From: an uncultured Lachnospiraceae bacterium
GTDB taxonomy: Bacteria > Bacillota > Clostridia > Lachnospirales > Lachnospiraceae
Direction of reading: 5' to 3'
DNA: 64,000 nt
NCBI GenBank assembly: GCA_900316855.1
Contig: ONEK01000007.1
Coordinates: forward strand, 1 to 64,000
The stretch's first letter is position 1. Each line of letters starts with the position of its first letter. The notes under the pieces were generated by a model. The model ran no database searches and had not been told where the DNA came from. It saw nothing but the letters and a program-made list of their open reading frames with translations. Below, piece by piece: positions 8,540-16,506 of the stretch. Made by a program: the position numbers and the translations under genes.

Positions 8540-9682
8540 TCAGGACAGTTCTCCTGGACTTCGCCAGTTAAGCCACTGCTCCATGATGTCCGCAAGCGCG
8601 AGGCTGATGTCCTGCATCGCGTCGGTATCCGTCTTCGCTGCGCGCGGACCGGCGAGCCGTGTACCTTTTTCAATAGCCGAGTCCGCATTCAGTCCCGCCT
8701 CTTCGCGTGGTCCTGCCTCCTGCGCACCTTGTCCTGCTTCAAATCCGGCGTCAGGTTCCGCATTCCTGTCAGGAGTGACAGGCTCTGCCTCATTTTCCCG
8801 GATTCTCGCACAGAATGCGGCAATCTCGTATCTTAAGCCGCTTCCCTCGTAGGGCAGATCATAGACAGCGGTCCGTCCCGGGTCCTCATAGTGCACTTCG
8901 ATGTGCCGGGTCAGCCACCAGGGCGACGGCACGAGAATATAGCCCCTGGTCCCCGAAATAACGAGCTGCCCCTCGCTCTTGACGCCAAGGCCCGTTCTTG
9001 CGGCAGCCATGGTTCCCTCATAGTGCAGGGACGCCTTCGTGTAGGCGTCCACGCCGGTCTTCGCCCGGACGGTTTCGAATGTGACGGACCGGTATCCCGT
9101 TCCCAGGATCCTCAGCGCCGGCAGCAGTGCGTACGTACCGTATTCCGTAAAGCTTCCCCCGAATTCAGTATCCCACACCTCACGGACATTGCTGTCCGGA
9201 ATCCGTGTGAACGCGGCTTCCACGTCGATCACCTTTCCGATCGTTCCGCTCTGCACCAGCTGCAGTACCTTCCGAAAGCCCGGGCAGTACGCGGTCTTGA
9301 TTCCCTCCAGGAGAACAAGGTGACGCTCGCCCGCAAGCCCATACAGCCGCTCCAGCTCCTCCCGGGAAAAGGACATCGGCTTCTCGCACAGGACGTGCTT
9401 TCCCGCAAGCAGGGCCTTCTCCATGAATTCCTCATGATGCGGATGCGGAACCGCCACATACACGGCATCCACATCCCGCAGCAGCTCCTCCGGAGTTTCT
9501 GCCACAGCCGGGATCTGTAATTCCAGTGCAAGCTCCCGCGCGTGCTCCGCATGCCGGCTCCAGATAAAAGCCGGCTCCGCACAGCCCGCGGCACGCGCCT
9601 CAGGAACGAACCTGCGCACAATCCGCCCTGCTCCGAGGATGCCAACTCTGATTCCATGATCTGGTAATGAACCTGGTTCCAT
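8540..9682 (-). CDS. Gfo/Idh/MocA family oxidoreductase
   Basis: VGILGAGRIVRRF is the NAD(P) Rossmann loop. VDAVYVAVPHPHHEEF and GKHVLCEKPMSFSREEL carry the family EKP catalytic-lysine motif, and a GFO_IDH_MocA C-domain follows (FGGSFTEYGTYALLPALRILG). It likely oxidises or reduces a sugar or polyol. About residues 295-355 are an Asp/Glu/Ala/Gly-rich low-complexity insertion between the C-domain and the final helix (ISLALADIMEQWL). It is closely similar to the oxidoreductase half of the next upstream gene, so the two look like paralogues. Operon order from upstream: GDPD, cytidylyltransferase-oxidoreductase fusion, this gene. Confidence 0.85.
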   Translation of the reverse strand: MEPGSLPDHGIRVGILGAGRIVRRFVPEARAAGCAEPAFIWSRHAEHARELALELQIPAVAETPEELLRDVDAVYVAVPHPHHEEFMEKALLAGKHVLCEKPMSFSREELERLYGLAGERHLVLLEGIKTAYCPGFRKVLQLVQSGTIGKVIDVEAAFTRIPDSNVREVWDTEFGGSFTEYGTYALLPALRILGTGYRSVTFETVRAKTGVDAYTKASLHYEGTMAAARTGLGVKSEGQLVISGTRGYILVPSPWWLTRHIEVHYEDPGRTAVYDLPYEGSGLRYEIAAFCARIRENEAEPVTPDRNAEPDAGFEAGQGAQEAGPREEAGLNADSAIEKGTRLAGPRAAKTDTDAMQDISLALADIMEQWLNWRSPGELS

Positions 9683-9772
9683 ATCCCTGCCGTTCGATCC
9701 GAACCATTCAGGTCATGTTTTTCCGGATCGTTTTTCCTTTCTCCGGCCGATTTTCTCCGGGTGCAAAACGGT

Positions 9773-11305
9773 CTATCTTCTCTGCTTCATGAACTGCTCG
9801 ACAATGCGTGCCATGGCCATGGACTCCTCAGCCGTCACCTTGTAGGTGTTGCCGTCCGTTCCGTTGATCTTCTTCACGAACTCGCTGATCTCGTAGCGGA
9901 AGCCGTCGCCCTTGAAGTCGGACTCATAATGATCCACCCTGTTGGGATCCTCATAACGCACGTCGAACGAGCGCGTCAGCCACCAGGGCGACTGGCACAG
10001 GATGTAGCCCTTTGTTCCCGCGACGATGAGCTGGCCCTCGCTCTTGACGCCGCACCCCGCCTTCGCGGTCGCGAGCGCGTTCTGATACTTGAACTGAATC
10101 TTGGTGTAGGCGTCGATCCCCGTCTCCCCGTAGATGGAATCGATCTGAAGGTTGTCGTAGTCCCAGCCGAGGAGCTTGATGACAGGCAGCAGACTGTAGC
10201 TGCCGAATTCCAGGAACGCGCCGCCGTATGCCGCGTCCGTCATCTCGCGGGATGCCGGATCCGCAAGGCGCGAGAAACACGCCTCCACGTCGCGGATTTC
10301 CCCGATAGCCCCGCCGCGCGCGACATTGATGAGCTGCTGGAAGCCGGGAAGGTAAGCCGTCCGGATACCCTCGAGCAGCACAACCCCCTTCTCCTTCGCA
10401 AGCCGGTACAGGGCACTTGATTCCTCATAGGTGAAGGCGACCGGCTTCTCGCAAAGGACGTGCTTGCCCGCTTCGAGCGCGCGCCTTGCATAGTCCGTGT
10501 GCGTCTCGTTCGGGGAAGCGATATAAACCGCGTCAACCTGTCCGAGGAAGCTCTCGAAGTCCCCCGTGCACACCTCCACGCCGGTCCGATCGCGGAACGC
10601 CCGGGCGCTTCGGTCGCCGTGTGGCTTACGCGTGCCGCCTTTGCCGCCGTTCTCGGAAGCTCCTGCCCCGTCCTCCGGCCCGTGGTTTGCGGCTGCATTT
10701 TCTGCTGCCCTCCCACCGGCCGGAATTCCGGCAGTCATTCCGGAAATTCTGTGAGATTTCTCATTCTCCGGCGCGCTTTCATCATCCTTCCCGGTATCCC
10801 CTCCTGCATCGCTGACCGGATTGTACGCAAGCGGAATGCTCACGCCGGAAACATACTTCGACTCCTCGTAGAAGCGGGGCGCGATCCTGCCCGTCCCGAT
10901 GATGCCCAGCTGAACGATGGGACGCGAGGTATTGCGCTTTTGCGTCGAAGAGATGTTGGGCGTCCGGTCGAGATAGACCACCTTACAGTACTCATTCAGA
11001 TAGTCGAACTTGCCGCGCCAGTCCGAACCCTCGACGAAAATATCCACGCCGTAGCGCTGGATGTCCTCGATCTTCTGCCCGAAATGGTCCTCAACGATGA
11101 TCTTGTCCGCGAAACCGGTTTTACGGATATTGTCGATCCGGGTCACAATGTCATCCACGAGATTCAGCTTGCCGCGTGTCTCGTCGAAATGCTCCGTCGT
11201 CACCCCGACGATCAGATAATCGCCCAGCGCCTTCGCCCGCTGCAGCAGGCGGTAGTGCCCCTCATGAAACAGGTCAAATGTTCCGTACGTGATTACCTTT
11301 GTCAT
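9773..11305 (-). CDS. Fusion of glycerol-3-phosphate cytidylyltransferase and Gfo/Idh/MocA oxidoreductase
   Basis: Residues 1-130 are a TagD/GCT-type cytidylyltransferase: TYGTFDLFHEGHYRLLQRAK with the HxGH nucleotide site, VGVTTEHFDETRGK and RTPNISSTQKRN near its end. From about residue 135 a Gfo/Idh/MocA oxidoreductase follows (LGIIGTGRIAPRFYEES, VDAVYIASPNETH, HVLCEKPVAF). A hydrophilic Gly/Asp/Glu-rich insertion of about 70 residues splits its Rossmann part. The first domain would make CDP-glycerol from CTP and glycerol-3-phosphate, the donor for the two glycerophosphotransferases nearby. Start: ATG at 11305 after AGGGGAG; it overlaps the GDPD stop (ATGA). A longer frame to 11341 lacks a ribosome site. 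Confidence 0.85.
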   Translation of the reverse strand: MTKVITYGTFDLFHEGHYRLLQRAKALGDYLIVGVTTEHFDETRGKLNLVDDIVTRIDNIRKTGFADKIIVEDHFGQKIEDIQRYGVDIFVEGSDWRGKFDYLNEYCKVVYLDRTPNISSTQKRNTSRPIVQLGIIGTGRIAPRFYEESKYVSGVSIPLAYNPVSDAGGDTGKDDESAPENEKSHRISGMTAGIPAGGRAAENAAANHGPEDGAGASENGGKGGTRKPHGDRSARAFRDRTGVEVCTGDFESFLGQVDAVYIASPNETHTDYARRALEAGKHVLCEKPVAFTYEESSALYRLAKEKGVVLLEGIRTAYLPGFQQLINVARGGAIGEIRDVEACFSRLADPASREMTDAAYGGAFLEFGSYSLLPVIKLLGWDYDNLQIDSIYGETGIDAYTKIQFKYQNALATAKAGCGVKSEGQLIVAGTKGYILCQSPWWLTRSFDVRYEDPNRVDHYESDFKGDGFRYEISEFVKKINGTDGNTYKVTAEESMAMARIVEQFMKQRR

Positions 11306-12468
11306 AACTCCCCTCTGCATTCCGCGAATCCTGTCATGCAATCTTTCCCCTTAATGCCTGCTTCTGCAGGCATCCATGCGAGGTACCGCTTCGGATCGTT
11401 CGTGAAGAGGTCCGTCATGCCGAGGGCTTTGTACCGGGTGAAGTCCGGATTCTCCTTCGCGGGGCACCCCCACAGGGTCTCCTCCATGTTCCAGCAGCGG
11501 ACGGGAACCGGCCTTCCGGTCTCCTGCTCCCGCCGGCGCATTCTCTCATCCATGCCGTCTGTAATCACCAGTCCGCCCGTGTAGGGATGGACAGCATCCG
11601 CGTCCTGCCGGATCAGCTCGTCGAAGCAGTCCTCGATCCGGGTGTCCAGAATTCCCGTCTGCGCGTCCGGCTTCAGGCGCCGGATGATGCCCATGGAATC
11701 CGGATTGAAGGAGGAGTAAACGATGCTCTCCTCAGCGCCTGCTTCCGCGACTGCCCGCAGCACTTCCTCCTCCATGCCCTCGTAGGGAACGATACTGTTC
11801 TTCAGCTCGATATTAAGCTTCAGGCCCCGTTCAAAATAAGGCTTCAGCGCTTCCAGCGTCCTGGCGAGCGTCGGAATCTGAAAGGGTTTTCTCGAAGGCG
11901 ACAGCCGCCTGTCTCCCGCACTATAGCGTTTCACAAGGCTTGAAAGACGCGCGGACTCAGGACTTCCGGCATCGGAACCCGACGTGCGCACACCCGCATC
12001 CGGCCCCGGATGGGCGGCGCGGGTATCTTTCGCGGCCGCTGCCCGGCACTCCTCCGCCCGGCACTCTTCCCTACGGATACACTCATCCTTCAGCTTCAGG
12101 GATAGAAGCTCTTCGTAGGTCAGATCGCAGATCCGGCTGCTCCGTTGCCGTCCCGGATCGCCGCCCGCGCCGACTTCATCGTCTTTTCCTCCGTCCGCGT
12201 GTACCGCCTGTGTCCGTCCATCGGAGCTGACTTCCCGTGAATCCATACTTTCCTCTCCGTCGTCCGGCCACTCCCGCAGCCGGTCGATCGTCTCATCGTG
12301 GTGCAGGATCAGCACACCATCCCTCGTGCGCTGCACATCGGTCTCAATTCCCGTAATCCCCGGGATCTTCGCCGCCTCCAGGAACGCCTCCAGCGTATTT
12401 TCCGGCAGCTCCCTGCTGCACCCCCGGTGCGCCCAGATCCCGAACCCCGAAGAATTCCTCTCATCCAT
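11302..12468 (-). CDS. Glycerophosphodiester phosphodiesterase (GDPD) family protein
   Basis: IWAHRGCSRELPENTLEAF, GIETDVQRTRDGVLILHHDETIDR, NIELKNS and DAVHPYTGG show a GDPD TIM barrel with its HR and HHD catalytic residues. It would release glycerol-3-phosphate from glycerophosphodiesters, possibly supplying the fused cytidylyltransferase downstream. Two long low-complexity insertions (about residues 68-100 and 115-185, rich in Asp, Gly, Ser, Arg, Ala) split the barrel. Start chosen at MDERNSSGFG, where GGAGG lies 8 nt upstream; earlier in-frame starts lack a site. The last 20 codons run through a palindromic repeat (MPAEAGIKG), so the C-terminus has been rewritten by that element. Confidence 0.8.
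   Translation of the reverse strand: MDERNSSGFGIWAHRGCSRELPENTLEAFLEAAKIPGITGIETDVQRTRDGVLILHHDETIDRLREWPDDGEESMDSREVSSDGRTQAVHADGGKDDEVGAGGDPGRQRSSRICDLTYEELLSLKLKDECIRREECRAEECRAAAAKDTRAAHPGPDAGVRTSGSDAGSPESARLSSLVKRYSAGDRRLSPSRKPFQIPTLARTLEALKPYFERGLKLNIELKNSIVPYEGMEEEVLRAVAEAGAEESIVYSSFNPDSMGIIRRLKPDAQTGILDTRIEDCFDELIRQDADAVHPYTGGLVITDGMDERMRRREQETGRPVPVRCWNMEETLWGCPAKENPDFTRYKALGMTDLFTNDPKRYLAWMPAEAGIKGKDCMTGFAECRGEL
11354..11373. repeat. Palindromic repeat (MPASAGI-type), copy 2, within a coding end
   Basis: ATGCCTGCTTCTGCAGGCAT is a perfect 20-bp palindrome and a relative of the copies at 5826 and 32664. Here it is translated as part of the GDPD C-terminus. Confidence 0.65.
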
Positions 12469-12530
12469 CGAATTGTCCTCCATCGTTTTATCTTCCATCG
12501 TCTTTCTCAAGCCTTCTTTACTATAGCAGA

Positions 12531-12561
12531 AAAATCCCCTCCCTGATGGTCAGGGAGGGGA
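12531..12561 (-). terminator. Rho-independent terminator of flagellin 1
   Basis: Minus strand: TCCCCTCCCTG, a short ACCAT loop, CAGGGAGGGGA, then TTTTT. It lies 67 nt after the flagellin stop and just before the GDPD gene. A TATAGT (12520-12525) right after it could start a weak GDPD-operon transcript; no good -35 box is visible. Confidence 0.85.
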
Positions 12562-12627
12562 CAAAATAGTGGAACAATCGGATTCCGGACCGCTTCCTCG
12601 CCCGGAGAACCCACTGCAGTGTACTGG

Positions 12628-13605
12628 TTATCCCAGCAGCTGCAGTACCTGCTGGGGCTGCTGGTTCGCCTGAGCCAGCATGGATTGTGCCGCCTGCATG
12701 AGGACGTTGTTCTTCGTAAACGCGGCGATTTCCTTCGCCATGTCGGTATCCCGGATCCGTGACTCCGCCGACGTTACGTTCTCACTCGTCGTATTCAGGT
12801 TGTTGAGGGTGTGCTCCACGCGGTTTTGCTTCGAGCCCAGCTCCGCGCGGTAGCCGGACACCTCGTTAATCGCCGCCGTGACGTTTGAGATCACCTGGTT
12901 CGCGTGACTGACGTCACCCGCGAAGTCGCCCTCCACGTTCAGCCAGTTCTTGAACTTCGCAATCCGTGCGCCATCGTCGTCATCCGGACTGAAATCCGTG
13001 CCGGCCGCGGCTGTTCCGCCGGTTCCTCCGCCGGAGCCCCCTCCGCGGCTCTTTGGCAGCGTGGATGCGACGCCCGGCTTTCCTTCCACCCGCTTGAAAA
13101 TATCTTCCACCGTCATGGACCGGTTCTTGATCTGGATCGTTTCGCCTGCCGTCGGTCCGACCTGGAACGTATCCGTCCGCGTGCCTTCCTCATGCGACAG
13201 ATGCCGGTAGCCGTTGTAGTTCGTACACTCCGCGATGCGGTCCATCTCCAGCCCCAGCTGGTCGATCTCCGACTGCAGGCTCGTCCGGGCGATGGTATTG
13301 TACGTTCCGTTGGCGGCGCTCGTTGCAAGCGTTGTGATACGCTGCAGCATGGAATGGACTTCGGTGAGCGCTCCCTCCTCCGTCTGGATCATGCCGATGA
13401 CTTCCTTGGCGTTCGACGCTGCCTGGTCAAGCCCCGCGATCTTGTTGCGCATCTGCTCGGAAATAGACAGCCCCGCCGCGTCGTCCGCGGCCCGGTTGAT
13501 CCGATAGCCCGAAGACAGCTTCTCCAGATTCTTCGCCAGGAGGGAATTGTTGACACGAAAGTTGCGGTAAGAATTCACCGCAGAAATGTTGTGCTGTATG
13601 ACCAT
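12628..13605 (-). CDS. fliC: Flagellin 1 (divergent central domain)
   Basis: N-terminal D0/D1: MVIQHNISAVNSYRNF, LEKLSSGYRINRAADDAAGLSISEQMR, MIQTEEGALTEVHSMLQRI. C-terminal D1/D0: ESRIRDTDMAKEIAAFTKNN and QANQQPQQVLQLLG. It is the filament subunit exported by the flagellar type III system. At 325 residues it is longer than flagellins 2 and 3 and differs in the middle: a Gly-rich linker (GGGSGGGTGG near residue 195), a PDDDDGAR stretch and WLNVEGDFAG replace the shared KGTSDKPEPMTM region. The start is fixed by AAGGAG 6 nt upstream of ATG; 33 upstream in-frame codons are leader. It has a FliA-type promoter and a GGA-loop hairpin in the leader. Confidence 0.95.
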   Translation of the reverse strand: MVIQHNISAVNSYRNFRVNNSLLAKNLEKLSSGYRINRAADDAAGLSISEQMRNKIAGLDQAASNAKEVIGMIQTEEGALTEVHSMLQRITTLATSAANGTYNTIARTSLQSEIDQLGLEMDRIAECTNYNGYRHLSHEEGTRTDTFQVGPTAGETIQIKNRSMTVEDIFKRVEGKPGVASTLPKSRGGGSGGGTGGTAAAGTDFSPDDDDGARIAKFKNWLNVEGDFAGDVSHANQVISNVTAAINEVSGYRAELGSKQNRVEHTLNNLNTTSENVTSAESRIRDTDMAKEIAAFTKNNVLMQAAQSMLAQANQQPQQVLQLLG

Positions 13606-13628
13606 AACCTGCTCCTTGGTATTTGTAA

Positions 13629-13646
13629 GAGGACATCCGTGTCCTC
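13629..13646 (-). promoter_or_regulatory. Putative CsrA-binding hairpin in flagellin 1 leader
   Basis: As RNA: GAGGACA stem, CGGA tetraloop, UGUCCUC stem, 24 nt upstream of the start codon. ACGGAUGU resembles the CsrA consensus (GGA in a hairpin loop). csrA and fliW are at 43.5-44.4 kb. Confidence 0.55.
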
Positions 13647-13720
13647 CCTGTACTGCTTCTGTAAGCGGCTGCGCCCGGCGTCTTCCATGACCCCATGGTC
13701 TCATCCACCTTATGTATTAA

Positions 13721-13747
13721 TTATCGGCGGAAGGCAAAATCTCATAA
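13721..13747 (-). promoter_or_regulatory. FliA-type promoter of flagellin 1
   Basis: Minus strand: TTAT (13744-13747), 15 nt, GCCGATAA (13721-13728), giving a leader of about 110 nt. Confidence 0.75.
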
Positions 13748-13830
13748 CCCGAAAATCGACTTCATTTCCTGCTCATTGCCTGCAGCAGCTCATGCATGAA
13801 TCCCATGTGCTTCGCGCATTCGATGTCCGC

Positions 13831-13945
13831 AGGATACTTATTGATCAATAGTGGGGCAAATCACAGAATTAATCAATCTATCTTGACAGACAGGGTCACT
13901 GTCTGTAGGATATTGATTGATCAAAACCGGGGCAAGTCACAGGAT
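13831..13945 (+). promoter_or_regulatory. Promoter with operator-like repeats before the DUF4143 ATPase gene
   Basis: TTGACA (13883-13888), 17 nt, TAGGAT (13906-13911). The spacer holds a perfect inverted repeat, ACAGACAG-5-CTGTCTGT (13886-13893 and 13899-13906), a likely operator. Two direct repeats of about 40 bp flank it, each with a TTGATCAA core (AGGATACTTATTGATCAATA... at 13831, AGGATATTGATTGATCAAAA... at 13907). Confidence 0.6.
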
Positions 13946-13963
13946 TGGAAAATAGGAGGCTTC

Positions 13964-15211
13964 ATGGAATTCCCGCGCAGACAATATCTGAATGCACTGA
14001 TTCGAAAACAGGGTAATGGTCTGATCAAGGTCATCACAGGCATCCGGAGATGCGGCAAGTCTTATCTGCTTTTTACACTTTTCAGGAATTATCTCCTGAA
14101 TATCGGAGTCAGGGAAGACCACATCATCGAGATGGCCTTCGATTCTTTTGAGAATCTGGAATATCAGGATCCGAAAAAATTTCTTTCTTATATCAGGGAG
14201 AAGATGTCTGACAAGGGGACATACTATATCCTTCTGGATGAAGTTCAGGAACTGTCTGAATTTGAAGCAGTTCTGAACAGCCTGCTCAGAAAGCCGAATA
14301 CAGATATATATGTAACCGGCAGCAACGCCAACTTCCTATCCCGTGATGTCATTACTGAATTCAGCGGCAGAGGAGACGAAATTCATCTGAGTCCTTTAAG
14401 TTTTTCTGAATTCATGTTCGGATACGACGGCAGCGTGGAAACCGGCTGGGATGAGTATACTCTCTATGGCGGCCTTCCTCCTGTTGTCCTTCAGAAAACG
14501 GATGAAGACAAGCGAAAGCTGCTAAAGGACCTTTTGGAAGAGACCTACATTCGTGATATTACCCGGCGGCATCGTATACGGAATAGAACAGAATTCAATG
14601 AACTCATGAATATTCTTGCTTCAGGAATCGGTTCGCTCACAAACCCTACCAGGCTTTCCGCGACATTCAAAAGTGTAAAAAATGTCAGTATATCCAATAA
14701 TACGATTGAAAGCTATATCAGTTATCTGATTGACGCATTTCTGCTCAACCGGGCTGAAAGATATGATGTCAAGGGGAAAAGATATATCGACAGCCCTTAT
14801 AAATACTACTACACAGATATCGGACTCAGAAACGCAAAAATCAATTTCCGGCAATACGAAGAAACACACATTATGGAAAATGTGGTGTTTAATGAACTGC
14901 TGATCCGTGGATATACTGTAGATGTCGGAGTGGTTCCCATCCAAAATCGAAACACGGACGGACGGAAGATGCGAAAGAATCTGGAAATAGACTTCGTTTG
15001 CAATAAGGATTCCGAGCGTTATTATATCCAGTCCGCCCTGGCACTTCCGGATGAAGAAAAACTAAAGCAGGAGCTGCGTCCCCTTACCTATGTTCGCGAC
15101 GGCTTCAAAAAAATCATTCTTGTAAAACATGTCCCCGCACCCTGGTACACAGAGGATGGTATATACGTGACAGGATTGAAAAATTTCCTGCTGAATCCGG
15201 AAAACCCGTAG
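13964..15211 (+). CDS. AAA+ ATPase with DUF4143 domain
   Basis: Walker A is GIRRCGKS near residue 27 and Walker B is YYILLDEVQE near residue 92. TGSNANFLS (sensor) and a DUF4143 C-terminal region (YKYYYTDIGLRNA, NVVFNELLIRGYTVDVG, NLEIDFV) follow. Such ATPases are widespread, often acquired, and mostly of unknown function; the C-domain resembles a nuclease-like fold. The start is fixed by AGGAGG 4 nt before ATG; upstream in-frame codons run through the promoter. It lies alone, opposite to the flagellins on both sides, and is more AT-rich than they are, consistent with insertion between flagellin genes. Confidence 0.85.
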   Translation: MEFPRRQYLNALIRKQGNGLIKVITGIRRCGKSYLLFTLFRNYLLNIGVREDHIIEMAFDSFENLEYQDPKKFLSYIREKMSDKGTYYILLDEVQELSEFEAVLNSLLRKPNTDIYVTGSNANFLSRDVITEFSGRGDEIHLSPLSFSEFMFGYDGSVETGWDEYTLYGGLPPVVLQKTDEDKRKLLKDLLEETYIRDITRRHRIRNRTEFNELMNILASGIGSLTNPTRLSATFKSVKNVSISNNTIESYISYLIDAFLLNRAERYDVKGKRYIDSPYKYYYTDIGLRNAKINFRQYEETHIMENVVFNELLIRGYTVDVGVVPIQNRNTDGRKMRKNLEIDFVCNKDSERYYIQSALALPDEEKLKQELRPLTYVRDGFKKIILVKHVPAPWYTEDGIYVTGLKNFLLNPENP

Positions 15212-15267
15212 AATAAATTGAACTGACTGTACGGCAGAAAGCAGACAAAGGCCTGCTTTCTGCGATT

Positions 15268-15300
15268 AAAAAAAGAACTGACGCACCACTGGTGCGTCAG
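15268..15300 (-). terminator. Rho-independent terminator of flagellin 2
   Basis: Minus strand: CTGACGCACC-AGT-GGTGCGTCAG followed by TTCTTTTTTT. It lies 40 nt after the flagellin 2 stop. An adjacent hairpin (GCAGAAAGCAG with CTGCTTTCTGC, 15235-15263) follows the ATPase gene but has no T-run. Confidence 0.85.
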
Positions 15301-15339
15301 CTCGTAAAACATCATTTAACAGGCAGCTGTGAACCGATA

Positions 15340-16212
15340 TCAGCCCTGCAGCAGCTGCAGCACCTGCTGAGGCTGCTGATTTGCCTGCGACAGCATCGAC
15401 TGCGCCGCCTGGGACAGGATGTTGTTCTTCGTGTAGGCCGCGATCTCCTTCGCCATATCCGTGTCGCGGATTCTGGACTCGGCTGCCGTGATGTTCTCGG
15501 TCGTTACCTGCAGGTTGTTGATCGTGTGCTCGATACGGTTCTGCTTCGCACCGAGATCCGCGCGGTAGCCGGACACATTATTGATAGCCTTCGTGATATC
15601 GTCAATAGCTGTGTTGGCAACCGATACATTCTCCGGATCAGAGCTGCCCTTCCAGATCGAAAGATGACCTGCATTCGAGAGGATCTTGGAATCCTTGAAG
15701 ATGCTGCTCATATGAGCATCGAACTTGTTGATCGTCAGCGTCTCGCCTGCAGTAGGGCCTACCTGCATGGTCATCGGCTCGGGCTTATCGCTTGTACCCT
15801 TAGCCAGAGGCTTGATTCCGTTGTAATCGGTTGCGGTTGCAATTCTGTTGATCTCGTCGCCGAGCTCGCTGACTTCCTTCTGAATGGAGTCCTTGGCAAC
15901 GGAGTTGTACGTTCCGTTCGCGGCCTGCGTTGCAAGCGTCGTCATACGCTGCAGCATGCTGTGCACCTCGGTCAGGGCGCCTTCCTCGGTCTGGATCAGA
16001 CCGATGGCATCCTTGGCGTTGGAGGTTGCCTCCTCGAGGCCGTTGATCTTCGAACGCATCTGCTCCGAGATGGCAAGGCCAGCTGCGTCATCCGCGGCGC
16101 GGTTGATCCGGTAGCCGGATGACAGCTTCTCCAGATTCTTCGACAGAGACGAAGAATTCATCGAGTAATTACGATAGGAATTGATTGCACTGATGTTGTG
16201 TTGAATAACCAT
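15340..16212 (-). CDS. fliC: Flagellin 2
   Basis: A 290-residue flagellin: MVIQHNISAINSYRNYSMN, the SSGYRINRAADDAAGLAISEQ block, then KGTSDKPEPMTMQVGPTAGETLT in the short central part, and RIRDTDMAKEIAAYTKNN and QQPQQVLQLLQG at the end. It is nearly the same as flagellin 3, so the two arose by tandem duplication; the main differences are in the variable centre (DAHMSSIFKDSKIL and GSSDPENVS). AAGGAGAG precedes the ATG. Its leader holds two GGA-loop hairpins. No FliA-type element faces this gene; the best candidate promoter is sigma-A-like. Confidence 0.95.
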   Translation of the reverse strand: MVIQHNISAINSYRNYSMNSSSLSKNLEKLSSGYRINRAADDAAGLAISEQMRSKINGLEEATSNAKDAIGLIQTEEGALTEVHSMLQRMTTLATQAANGTYNSVAKDSIQKEVSELGDEINRIATATDYNGIKPLAKGTSDKPEPMTMQVGPTAGETLTINKFDAHMSSIFKDSKILSNAGHLSIWKGSSDPENVSVANTAIDDITKAINNVSGYRADLGAKQNRIEHTINNLQVTTENITAAESRIRDTDMAKEIAAYTKNNILSQAAQSMLSQANQQPQQVLQLLQG

Positions 16213-16233
16213 AAGCCACTCTCCTTACCTTCC

Positions 16234-16290
16234 GTACAGGACCTCCCTGACCTGCACCCTTCTCTCGTACAGGACATCCATGACCTGTAC
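16234..16290 (-). promoter_or_regulatory. Two tandem putative CsrA-binding hairpins in flagellin 2 leader
   Basis: Near-identical stem-loops: GUACAGG with CCUGUAC (16267-16290, loop containing AUGGAUG) and GUGCAGG with CCUGUAC (16234-16257, loop containing AGGGAGG). Each puts GGA in the loop; the ribosome site AAGGAG a little downstream gives a further GGA. Confidence 0.6.
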
Positions 16291-16338
16291 TTGCCGTCAG
16301 CTGCTCACACTGACAGAAACAGTTTTCCTTACATCCTC

Positions 16339-16366
16339 ATCCTATCACGTCCGAAAAAAAAATCAA
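16339..16366 (-). promoter_or_regulatory. Candidate sigma-A promoter of flagellin 2
   Basis: Minus strand: TTGATT (16361-16366), 16 nt, TAGGAT (16339-16344), in a T-rich stretch. It is the only plausible promoter seen on the correct strand. Confidence 0.35.
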
Positions 16367-16385
16367 TATTTTTTTGAAATTTCCC

Positions 16386-16412
16386 TTATTATTTTTCGCC
16401 GCTTGTCGATAT
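16386..16412 (+). promoter_or_regulatory. FliA-like element pointing the wrong way (antisense to flagellin 3)
   Basis: Plus strand: TTAT (16386-16389), 15 nt, GTCGATAT (16405-16412). It fits the local FliA pattern apart from two bases, but transcription would enter the terminator region and then run antisense to the 3' end of flagellin 3. It may be chance in AT-rich DNA. Confidence 0.3.
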
Positions 16413-16426
16413 AGGAGGTTTTCGGC

Positions 16427-16460
16427 AAAAAAGAAGGACCGCCCTTTCGGACGGTCCTTC
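16427..16460 (-). terminator. Rho-independent terminator of flagellin 3
   Basis: Minus strand: GAAGGACCG, loop, CGGTCCTTC, then TTTTTT; 47 nt after the flagellin 3 stop. Confidence 0.85.
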
Positions 16461-16506
16461 TCATTCAGCTTACGCTGCCATTTGCTGTTTCCCGAAACTG
16501 CCCGGA

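Noticed and set aside
13606..13704. N-terminal extension of flagellin 1 in the open frame
   Set aside because: Flagellins start MVIQHNIS and AAGGAG precedes that ATG; the extension is leader containing the CsrA hairpin.
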